A stretch of DNA of 7,980 nt from Fidelibacterota bacterium UBA2980 (lineage in GTDB: Bacteria > Fidelibacterota > Marinisomatia > Marinisomatales > Marinisomataceae), in NCBI GenBank assembly GCA_002348725.1, contig DEAO01000012.1, forward strand, positions 10,152-18,131, written 5' to 3'. The position numbers and the translations under genes are program-made. Every line of letters starts with the position of its first letter. Position 1 is the stretch's first letter. Shown piece by piece: positions 1-6,934 of this stretch. The notes under the pieces were generated by a model. That model made no database searches. It was not told the DNA's origin and worked only from the letters and a program-made list of their open reading frames with translations.

Positions 1-341
1 ACAGCTGCAACTTTTGAGTTGCTATCTAAAAAATTAACTAATTTTTCTATCCAATCTTTTGAATGCTCAGTATCGTTATTTAAAAATAATAAATATTTTC
101 CATTTGCATGATTTGCACCAATGTTACAGCCTTGACTATAACCAAGATTAGATTTGTTAGAGATAATCTTAACATTAGCAAAACTATTTTTTATACGATT
201 GATTGAATTATCAATAGACGCATTATCAACAACGATAATTTCAAAGTTATTGATTGAAATATTTTTGTATATAGAATTAATACAATTATAAAGCATATCT
301 TCCCCATTGTAATGAGGAATAATCACTGACACTACATTCAT
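1..341 (-). CDS. Glycosyltransferase family 2, N-terminal part (gene runs off the window at base 1)
   Basis: The first 113 codons of a GT-A fold family 2 glycosyltransferase are visible; the reading frame is still open at base 1, so the C-terminal part is missing. The translation begins MNVVSVIIPHYNGEDM, the standard first strand and nucleotide-binding loop. It continues with VVDNASIDNS (residues 37-46), NLGYSQGCNIGA (65-76) and FLNNDT (86-91), the last at the DxD-equivalent, metal/nucleotide-sugar-binding position. These motifs are typical of the WbbL/rhamnosyltransferase-like branch of GT2, cytoplasmic enzymes that move a sugar from a nucleotide donor to a lipid-linked or polysaccharide acceptor. 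Donor and acceptor cannot be told from this fragment. The ATG (bases 341-339) shares an ATGA with the stop of the upstream DUF2723 gene, a 4-base overlap, and no good Shine-Dalgarno precedes it, so translation is probably coupled. The neighbouring membrane glycosyltransferase suggests a role in envelope glycoconjugates. Family call is firm; specificity unknown. Confidence 0.92.
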   Translation of the reverse strand, partial: MNVVSVIIPHYNGEDMLYNCINSIYKNISINNFEIIVVDNASIDNSINRIKNSFANVKIISNKSNLGYSQGCNIGANHANGKYLLFLNNDTEHSKDWIEKLVNFLDSNSKVAA

Positions 342-3244
342 GAGTTTTCTAAACTTTTAATTTCTTCTAACAATTTTTTTGCTTCTAAATCAGCTGGACT
401 TCTAACCAACCATTCTTCAATCAAGCTGGTTGCATTTTCATAATCTCCAAGTTCTTTATAGCATAAATAAAGCAAGAAAACAATCTCAGGTAGAGATTCT
501 TGCCATTGATTCCATTCAGAAACAGTAATTTTTATTGATTTAAAACTTTGTACTTCTAATGCTTTCTCAATAATCAGAAAATTATTATAAATTGTTTCAA
601 AAATAACTTTTGCTTCTTCGTAATCTTGCAAGCTTTGAACAAAAGTCTTACCATAAAGCAAGTAATCATCAATGTCTAAATCATCCCTATCAATTAATTC
701 ATTAAGATGATATTCTAGTTTTGATTTATTGCCTATAGCAGCATATAACTGTGCAATTTGATATTGAAGTTCTTTAGAAGGAATACTAATAACATTGCTT
801 GGCATTTTTTCTTCCATATCTAATAAAATCTTTTCAGCTTTACCAAAATTTTTATCTATGTAATGAGATATTGCTAACCTAGTAAATGCAGTTCTGTAAT
901 TTTGAATCAATCGACCTAATTGCGGATCAACATAAACATCTTTATTGGCAAGATTTCTATATATATATCCTGGTTGATATGTTTTTGCAATTGACAAACC
1001 CGTGTTATTATTAGCATTTGTATTATAATCTTCAAACCAACTTCTGTCGCCAACAATTGATGTTAAATTCTTTGTTATTGCATCAACATCGATTACTTGT
1101 TTGGTATTGTTTGATAAGCGATATGTTAATCCTTCCATAGTAAGATAATCATCAAGATTTAGCATACTGGTTGGAGATACGGTAACTGCAAAATAAATAG
1201 GTCTATTCCAATTATTATCCTTAATAATTCTTAATACCATTAAATCTTGAACACGAAGTGCCACATCAAAATAAGTTGGTTTTAATTCCCATTCTATTTT
1301 TCCTGAATTGTTTAATGAATCTTTTGGTGCAGGAATAGATATTAATTTTTTAGACCAAGCTTTAAAATCAATATTACTAACTTCTTCTTCGCTCATATTA
1401 ATGAAAGGATTATCAATATTTTCTCGTTGAAGCTGCTTTATATACCAAGGAGTATTAAGTAAGCTTAAATTTGCAACAATGATATCTTGCCTTATGCCTT
1501 CAACTTGCTGCAAATACCATAATGGGAAAGTATCATTATCTCCATTAGTAAAAAGAATAGCGTTTGGTTTACATGTTTGTAACATATTGTAAGCCATATC
1601 CCATGCAATATAATTGCCAGTGCGATCATGTTCATGATAATTAGCAAGAAACATCTTTAGAGGTATAAATGTTGAAAACATTATAATCATAAAATATGAT
1701 GCTGGTTTTTTAATAGACTTCTCAAGAAAAAGTTCATTTACTTTATTAATAAATCCAAAAATCCCAAGTGCAATCCATATAGAAAATGCCATAAAACTTC
1801 CAACATAAGAATAGTCTCGTTCTCTTGGTTGAGGATTATCTTGATTCAGATATAAAACAATTGCAATTCCAGTCATAATAAATAAAACCAATAATGAAAA
1901 TGCATCATATTTATTATTACGGAAATGAAAATACGCACCAAATAAACCAATGATAAAAGCAAGCGGTAACCCAAATTGACTCCAATCAACTCCATCTTGA
2001 TTCTTATTTGCTCCAAAAGGTGATACAAATGAATCATCAACAGATCCTTTACCAGCAAATTGCCATAAGAAATACCTTAGGTACATTTTTTTAATTTGAT
2101 AACTAAATAAGAAATTAATTTGCTTCGATGGCTCGTAAAGCGCATAATCACGATTTTGAATATTCGAAAATTGAAGATTTTGATGAACAGGTTTACCTAC
2201 TACTGATATCTTTGATGGAATATTATCAAATTTCCTTGGCAACAAAGACATGGAACCATATTGATCTCTGTTTAAATAAGAAATTGCTTTTTCTATGGTT
2301 TCAGGATTGTTTTCATCAATTGCTGGGTTTTGACCAGAACGAATAAATATGGTAAAATATGTAGAATAGCCAATAATAATTAACAAGATTGATGTCGTTA
2401 TAATAGATAATAAAGTATTTCTATTGCTAATACTTCTATATGCTAAATAAACAATACCAAAAATGATTATTAATATGGAATAAAATCCAATTTGAAGCGC
2501 TAATGAAGGTAATCCTTTAATAATTCCATTTTGAATCATAAGAAAAACAAATAGTGCTACAAATGCAGTTAATATGAAATTTTTTAAAGATAATTTGTTG
2601 ACAGAAAAATATATAATTAATGCAATAAAAGGTATAGTAAGCAAGTTAAGTAAATGAGTTCCAGTTCCTAATCCAAAAAGATAAATGATTGTCATAAGAT
2701 AAATGACGTTGTAATCGCGATCTTTATTTTTAGACCATATTAATATTAAATACACAACCAAAGCAGTGATAAAACCGCTAAAAGCATATACTTCAGTTTC
2801 TACAGCATTAAACCAATGACTATGAGTAAACGCAAAGGTTAACGATGCAATAAAAGAAGAGCTAATTCTTAAAAAAGAATCACTAGAGGCATAATTGTTA
2901 AGTCTTTCTATAAATTGATTACAAATTAGAAAAAGGAGAGAAATAGTTAGAGCGCTGAAAATCGGTGATAATATATTCACTCTAAAAGCTATATCGCTAC
3001 TAATCGGTATAAGGCTAAAAAATTTACCAATTAACAAGAACAAAGGGCTTCCAGGAGGATGAGGAATACCAAGTATATGAGAAGTTGCAATAAATTCTCC
3101 AGTATCCCAAAAAGATACTGTTGGGGCCATAGTATTGAAATAAACAATAAATGTTAAAAAGAATAAAACTAATGCTAATGAGTTTTCAGTACTATTTTTT
3201 ATCTTTTGAATTATCGTCACTATTTTTTTCTTTATTTTGTTCAT
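338..3244 (-). CDS. DUF2723 / TMEM260-like (GT117) membrane glycosyltransferase with C-terminal TPR-like domain
   Basis: A 968-residue polytopic membrane protein of the DUF2723 family. The family is related to eukaryotic TMEM260, an O-mannosyltransferase (CAZy GT117, GT-C fold), so a lipid-linked sugar is probably moved to a periplasmic acceptor. After TM1 (about 22-38) comes the conserved loop VSFWDTGEF (43-51) with acidic D47 and E50, candidate catalytic or metal residues, then GIPHPPGSP (59-67). About 13 hydrophobic segments follow up to residue 530. Family hallmarks include ENNPETIEKAISYLNRDQYG (311-330), QPRERDYSYVGSF (472-484), HDRTGNYIAWD (539-549) and LFTNGDNDTFPLWYLQQVEG (564-583). 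Residues 531 onward are soluble, and 776-968 look like helical TPR-type repeats. I chose the ATG at 3244; two TTG codons lie just upstream (the first at 3250) and a GTG at 3220 is another option. The ATG start overlaps the DUF1844 gene by 53 bases. Real substrate unknown; family assignment strong. Confidence 0.93.
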   Translation of the reverse strand: MNKIKKKIVTIIQKIKNSTENSLALVLFFLTFIVYFNTMAPTVSFWDTGEFIATSHILGIPHPPGSPLFLLIGKFFSLIPISSDIAFRVNILSPIFSALTISLLFLICNQFIERLNNYASSDSFLRISSSFIASLTFAFTHSHWFNAVETEVYAFSGFITALVVYLILIWSKNKDRDYNVIYLMTIIYLFGLGTGTHLLNLLTIPFIALIIYFSVNKLSLKNFILTAFVALFVFLMIQNGIIKGLPSLALQIGFYSILIIIFGIVYLAYRSISNRNTLLSIITTSILLIIIGYSTYFTIFIRSGQNPAIDENNPETIEKAISYLNRDQYGSMSLLPRKFDNIPSKISVVGKPVHQNLQFSNIQNRDYALYEPSKQINFLFSYQIKKMYLRYFLWQFAGKGSVDDSFVSPFGANKNQDGVDWSQFGLPLAFIIGLFGAYFHFRNNKYDAFSLLVLFIMTGIAIVLYLNQDNPQPRERDYSYVGSFMAFSIWIALGIFGFINKVNELFLEKSIKKPASYFMIIMFSTFIPLKMFLANYHEHDRTGNYIAWDMAYNMLQTCKPNAILFTNGDNDTFPLWYLQQVEGIRQDIIVANLSLLNTPWYIKQLQRENIDNPFINMSEEEVSNIDFKAWSKKLISIPAPKDSLNNSGKIEWELKPTYFDVALRVQDLMVLRIIKDNNWNRPIYFAVTVSPTSMLNLDDYLTMEGLTYRLSNNTKQVIDVDAITKNLTSIVGDRSWFEDYNTNANNNTGLSIAKTYQPGYIYRNLANKDVYVDPQLGRLIQNYRTAFTRLAISHYIDKNFGKAEKILLDMEEKMPSNVISIPSKELQYQIAQLYAAIGNKSKLEYHLNELIDRDDLDIDDYLLYGKTFVQSLQDYEEAKVIFETIYNNFLIIEKALEVQSFKSIKITVSEWNQWQESLPEIVFLLYLCYKELGDYENATSLIEEWLVRSPADLEAKKLLEEIKSLENS

Positions 3245-3494
3245 CAACAAAATTCATTTTCAATTCAGATAAAACTTGATCAAGATATTTAGTTTCATTT
3301 TCGTCTAAACTTGCTGACATACGATTATTAATCATTTCAAGCATATCAATTTGAATTGAAGCGCTTCTTAAATCTATTTCTGTTTTATCGGTAACAGGAT
3401 TTTTCATCTTGCCTAATGCAATCCAAACACCATAAACAGACTGAGAAATTAACATATCAAAAAGCTGTTTTTCAGTATATGATTCTTCTGTCAT
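3192..3494 (-). CDS. DUF1844 family small protein
   Basis: A 100-residue soluble protein matching the DUF1844 pattern. An N-terminal helix (QLFDMLISQSVYGVWIALG, 10-28) runs into the signature GKMKNPVTDKTEIDL (28-42), where family members carry a G-x-x-x-NPxTGxxxxDL-like motif. Then come IQIDMLEMI (47-55) and a final helix with an acidic 'DENETKYLDQVLSELKMNF' segment (64-82). No molecular function is established for this family, and I do not assign one. There is no signal peptide or membrane segment. Residues 84-100 form a low-complexity Lys/Asp/Asn tail encoded entirely within the overlap with the next gene, so the tail may owe its composition partly to that second frame. It starts 12 bases after the recG stop, with a clear GGAG Shine-Dalgarno seven bases before the ATG, the only strong one in the window. 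Length is at the short end expected for the family. Confidence 0.86.
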   Translation of the reverse strand: MTEESYTEKQLFDMLISQSVYGVWIALGKMKNPVTDKTEIDLRSASIQIDMLEMINNRMSASLDENETKYLDQVLSELKMNFVDEQNKEKNSDDNSKDKK

Positions 3495-3500
3495 TTTTTT

Positions 3501-3506
3501 TCTCCA
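3501..3506 (-). promoter_or_regulatory. Shine-Dalgarno site for the DUF1844 gene
   Basis: On the minus strand the sequence reads TGGAGA, then a short A run, then ATG at 3494. The GGAG core (3505-3502) is seven bases from the start codon, ideal spacing. It lies in the 12-base gap after the recG stop codon and fixes the DUF1844 start. None of the other four starts in the window has a comparable site. Confidence 0.75.
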
Positions 3507-5603
3507 CTAATTAACTGTTGTATTTAAAAAAAGTTTTAAGTAATCCGAATTAAACCTATCATGAATGAGTTTATTTTCAGAATTCTCTAAATTTTCATCT
3601 TTGTCCACTATTTCAAAAGCTTTTTTTCTTGCAAATCTAATAATAGGACCATCTGTTACTAAATCAGCAATCCTGAATTTAATAAATCCACTCTGTCTTT
3701 CACCAAAAAATTCACCAGGGCCTCTTAACTTTAAATCTTCATCAGCAATTTCAAAACCATTTCTAGTATTGCATAGTATTGATAGTCTTTGTTTTGTATT
3801 GTCAGATTCACTATCACTGCATAATATACAATAGCTTGTTAAAGATCCTCTACCAACTCTTCCGCGCAGTTGATGAATTTGACTAAGTCCAAAACGTTCA
3901 CAATTATTAATTAATATCACAGAAGCATTCGGATTATCAATGCCTACTTCAATAACGGTTGTTGAAACTAAGATTTGAATTTCATTATTTATAAATTTAT
4001 GCATTATTTCATTTTTTTCATCTGAATTGAGCTTTCCATGAATTAATCCAACTTTATATTCTGCAAATACAGTATCTTTTAATTTCACATATGATTGGAG
4101 CGCGGCTTCTAAATCTTGTGTTTCAGTTTCTTCAATTAAAGGATAAACAATAATCGATTGTTCATTATTCTTTGATTTTTCTATAATAAAATCATAAGCC
4201 GTTTTAAGGTTATTTTTTTCAATTTGTGAAGTAAATATATCTGGTCTATTCTTTGGTAATTCATCAATAATAGATAAATCCATATCGCCATTATATGTAA
4301 TTGCTAATGTTCTTGGAATTGGAGTTGCAGTCATTGCTAACAAATTTGGTACTGTACATTTTTTTAACAAATCTTTTCTTTGATTAACGCCAAATCGATG
4401 TTGCTCATCAATAATAACAAGACCAAGATTCTTGAATAGTACATCTTTTTGGAATAAAGCATGAGTACCAACAATCACTATTGAATCTCCGTTACTAATT
4501 CGCTCTAATGTTTCTTTTTTTTCTTTGCTTTTTAGACTCCCAACAAGAAGATCGCATTTAATTCCAGTATCTTCAAAATTATGAGTAAAATTTTTATACA
4601 ATTGTTTTGCTAGTATATCAGTAGGAGCCATTATTGCTACCTGATAACCATTATTAACAACAATAGATGATGCAAGAATTGAAACAATGGTTTTCCCGCA
4701 ACCCACATCTCCCTGTAGCATACGATTCATAGGTTTTTCTAATAAAAAATCTTCTACAATTTCTTTTAATACATTTTTTTGGCTTTTTGTTAGTTCAAAA
4801 TTTAAGTTTTTAATTATTTGATTATAGATTTCTGTTTTAAATGCAATGGTATTAAAACGTTTTTCACTAATCTTCTTCTTTCTTAAAGCAAGAAGCAATT
4901 GTAGAAAAAAATGTTCATCAAATTTTAAACGATTGGTTGCCAATCTTAATTCTTCAATATTATTTGGACAATGTATGTTTCTCATTGCTTCATTTAAACT
5001 GCATAATTCAAAATCATCCAACTGTGCCTTTGTGAAGTGATCATTTATGTTACCAAGCGAATTCAATGCTTGATAAATAATTTTTCTCATATTACGGCTT
5101 GTTAATCCTGCTTTTTTTAATTCTTCAGTCAATGGATATACAGGAATAACAAATCCAGTACTTAATGCAATTTCATTATCGTTTAGTTTGTCATATTCAG
5201 GATGTGCAATTTGAAAATTTCCTTTGTATTCATTGATTTTTCCATGCACTGCAATTGTTTCTCCATCTTTTAATGAATCTTTGATATAATCTACTCCTTT
5301 AAACCACATTAAATTTATTGATCCAGTATCATCATGTAATTTTGCTGTTAAAAATTGACCTGTTCTCATTTTTCTCAAACTCACAGATTTAACTATACCA
5401 ATAAGATTTACCTGTGAATCTATTGTAACTGAATCAATGGTATGAACAGTTGTACGATCCAAATATTTTCTCGGGAAATAATAGATTAAATCTTTTAAGG
5501 TTTTAATTTGAATAGAATCAAACGCTTTAGCTCTCCTTGGGCCAACGCCTTTTAAATATTGAACAGGTGTTTCTAATAGATTAGAAGATTTATCTATTTC
5601 CAT
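3507..5603 (-). CDS. recG: ATP-dependent DNA helicase RecG
   Basis: Complete RecG of 698 residues, close to the usual ~690. RecG is a superfamily 2 translocase that rewinds stalled replication forks and branch-migrates Holliday junctions. The N-terminus has a helix-hairpin-helix-like QYLKGVGPRRAKAF (15-28), followed by the OB-fold wedge domain (roughly 60-150) that splits the junction. Helicase motifs are all present: Walker A GDVGCGKT (298-305), DEQH box (399-402), motif III AMTATPIPRTLA (423-434), motif V STTVIEVGID (547-556) and motif VI QIHQLRGRVGRG (575-586). The C-terminal DEDLKLRGPGEFFGERQSG segment (621-639) is the RecG-specific region including the TRG translocation motif. No key residue is missing, so the enzyme should be active. 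The ATG at 5603 overlaps the end of the DUF4139 gene by 10 bases, with only a weak AAGA-type sequence upstream, so coupling to the upstream gene is likely. The stop is TAG. Confidence 0.98.
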   Translation of the reverse strand: MEIDKSSNLLETPVQYLKGVGPRRAKAFDSIQIKTLKDLIYYFPRKYLDRTTVHTIDSVTIDSQVNLIGIVKSVSLRKMRTGQFLTAKLHDDTGSINLMWFKGVDYIKDSLKDGETIAVHGKINEYKGNFQIAHPEYDKLNDNEIALSTGFVIPVYPLTEELKKAGLTSRNMRKIIYQALNSLGNINDHFTKAQLDDFELCSLNEAMRNIHCPNNIEELRLATNRLKFDEHFFLQLLLALRKKKISEKRFNTIAFKTEIYNQIIKNLNFELTKSQKNVLKEIVEDFLLEKPMNRMLQGDVGCGKTIVSILASSIVVNNGYQVAIMAPTDILAKQLYKNFTHNFEDTGIKCDLLVGSLKSKEKKETLERISNGDSIVIVGTHALFQKDVLFKNLGLVIIDEQHRFGVNQRKDLLKKCTVPNLLAMTATPIPRTLAITYNGDMDLSIIDELPKNRPDIFTSQIEKNNLKTAYDFIIEKSKNNEQSIIVYPLIEETETQDLEAALQSYVKLKDTVFAEYKVGLIHGKLNSDEKNEIMHKFINNEIQILVSTTVIEVGIDNPNASVILINNCERFGLSQIHQLRGRVGRGSLTSYCILCSDSESDNTKQRLSILCNTRNGFEIADEDLKLRGPGEFFGERQSGFIKFRIADLVTDGPIIRFARKKAFEIVDKDENLENSENKLIHDRFNSDYLKLFLNTTVN

Positions 5604-6934
5604 TCTTTTTTATAGGTATAAGTCACTGATTGAGAGCTATTTGGACCTATTTCTAATGGAAAATATATTGTTGATGCATCATCCTTGATATACATGCTGG
5701 AAGATTGTTTAACTACCCAGTCTCCAATAATTTTTTCAATCACTTTTACCTTGATTGGTTTTTCTGAACTATTAATTACTTGAAGAGAAATGGTAGATTC
5801 TTCAACATTACTTTGTCGATCATAATTTAAAATTCTTCTTTTTCCAACTATATCGAATGCTTTACCAGCATTAAATGACGTACTCCCTCCCTTATACAAT
5901 TGACTAATGGTATTTTTAGCTAAAAAATTTAACTTATTATCTATATTTCTTTCATAAAGATAAGCAGTACCAGAAGGCAGTGGAAGATTCAAATTATTTT
6001 CTTCTGAATTTTCAAAAGCAATCTCAATATCAAGCGGTTCATCTTTTTGATCTCTTTCCATATTGCTAAAAACATAAATCTTTTCATATGATATAACTCT
6101 TTTAGGGATTAATGGAAACTGAACTGATTCAAGAGATTTTAAATTCAGATTATTCCCTAAGTTAAAGACATAAAAATCGCCTAATTTATTATTGCTAGAA
6201 TCATTAGTCATTCTTCTTGCCTGCATTTGCATAGATGAAGAAAGATTAGAGTTAATTTGATTTAATTCACCTTCAACAACATTTAAGTTAATTCCTAAAA
6301 GATTAACATTAGAGTGATTGACTACCTCTGCATCTACACTCAAGATTGCGTTGTTATCATTCTTATTCAATTCCAATTTGTAAATTGGTTTCCAACTAAA
6401 CCCAGATGTCAAATAAGTTAACTCAGCAAAAACGGTTTGATCTTGACTAGAAAAAATATCCCAAGAAATTTCAGGACTAAATTTATCTTGAATGTCATTT
6501 GCTTTTAGATTGATAAAATCAATTTTTGCTCTTTGAAAAATCATTAAACCTTTATTAGTGTTGACTGCAATGCTTGCACCATTAATATCTAATAATTTCC
6601 CCTGATTAACAGAACCATTTGATAACCTCACTTCAACTTGTGATCCAATATTGTTTTTTAAATATGTATCACTAGAATTAAAATTTTTATTCATTGTTTG
6701 TGATAGGATTTGTACTCCTTCTAAATCAAGATTTGGAGAGTCAAAAACAATATTTGGAGAAAGATTTTCAAATCTTGTTGTATTTTTCCCAGCTTTTAAA
6801 TCCCAAATAATAGGTTCTTTTAATGTAGCAAAACCATCTTTATAGATAGTGATTTCTCGACTATTATCTGAAGAAATCATGTCTTGAGTAAAGACGATTG
6901 TAAATAAAAATAATGGTATTAATACTTTTTTCAT
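5594..6934 (-). CDS. Exported DUF4139 (MuiA-like) protein
   Basis: A 446-residue predicted secreted or periplasmic protein. A signal peptide is evident: MKK, a hydrophobic core (VLIPLFLFTIVF), and probable cleavage after TQ (16-17). There is no lipobox cysteine. Residues about 27-85 (ITIYKDGFATLKEPI... through GVQILSQTM) resemble DUF4140, the N-terminal beta domain of MuiA-type proteins. Residues about 93-147 (IGSQVEVRLSNGSVNQGKLL and following) look like a small beta-barrel (Sm/SH3-like), where classical MuiA proteins have a coiled coil. The DUF4139 domain follows, with the hallmark ELTYLTSGFSWKPIYKLEL (171-189), an LPSGTAYLYERN stretch (319-330) and a C-terminal beta sandwich (IGDWVVKQSSS, 403-413). 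Biochemical function is unknown; MuiA was named for inhibiting mucoidy. Its ATG shares ATGA with the valS stop, and it ends inside the recG start, so it is embedded in the operon. No Shine-Dalgarno is visible. Fold family likely; role not assigned. Confidence 0.87.
   Translation of the reverse strand: MKKVLIPLFLFTIVFTQDMISSDNSREITIYKDGFATLKEPIIWDLKAGKNTTRFENLSPNIVFDSPNLDLEGVQILSQTMNKNFNSSDTYLKNNIGSQVEVRLSNGSVNQGKLLDINGASIAVNTNKGLMIFQRAKIDFINLKANDIQDKFSPEISWDIFSSQDQTVFAELTYLTSGFSWKPIYKLELNKNDNNAILSVDAEVVNHSNVNLLGINLNVVEGELNQINSNLSSSMQMQARRMTNDSSNNKLGDFYVFNLGNNLNLKSLESVQFPLIPKRVISYEKIYVFSNMERDQKDEPLDIEIAFENSEENNLNLPLPSGTAYLYERNIDNKLNFLAKNTISQLYKGGSTSFNAGKAFDIVGKRRILNYDRQSNVEESTISLQVINSSEKPIKVKVIEKIIGDWVVKQSSSMYIKDDASTIYFPLEIGPNSSQSVTYTYKKEWK

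Noticed and set aside
1873..2058. Open frame of 61 codons on the minus strand, out of frame within the DUF2723 gene
   Set aside because: It is hydrophobic only because it is a shifted reading of a transmembrane-coding stretch; the main frame is intact and conserved through here.
2128..2346. Open frame of 72 codons on the plus strand inside the DUF2723 gene
   Set aside because: Antisense to the conserved periplasmic loop (about residues 300-372) of the membrane protein; no independent coding signal.
3507..3530. Possible terminator after recG
   Set aside because: The region holds the end of the recG frame and a ribosome site, with no GC-rich stem followed by a T run on the minus strand; the next gene begins 12 bases on.
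3565..3834. Open frame of 89 codons on the plus strand inside recG
   Set aside because: It lies wholly antisense to the conserved C-terminal region of RecG, has no recognisable domain, and its sequence is fixed by the recG frame. A shadow frame.
4846..5040. Open frame of 64 codons on the plus strand inside recG
   Set aside because: Antisense to conserved RecG coding sequence, with no ribosome site or family resemblance.
6651..6845. Open frame of 64 codons on the plus strand opposite the DUF4139 gene
   Set aside because: Antisense to the DUF4140-like domain, with no sign of being a separate gene.
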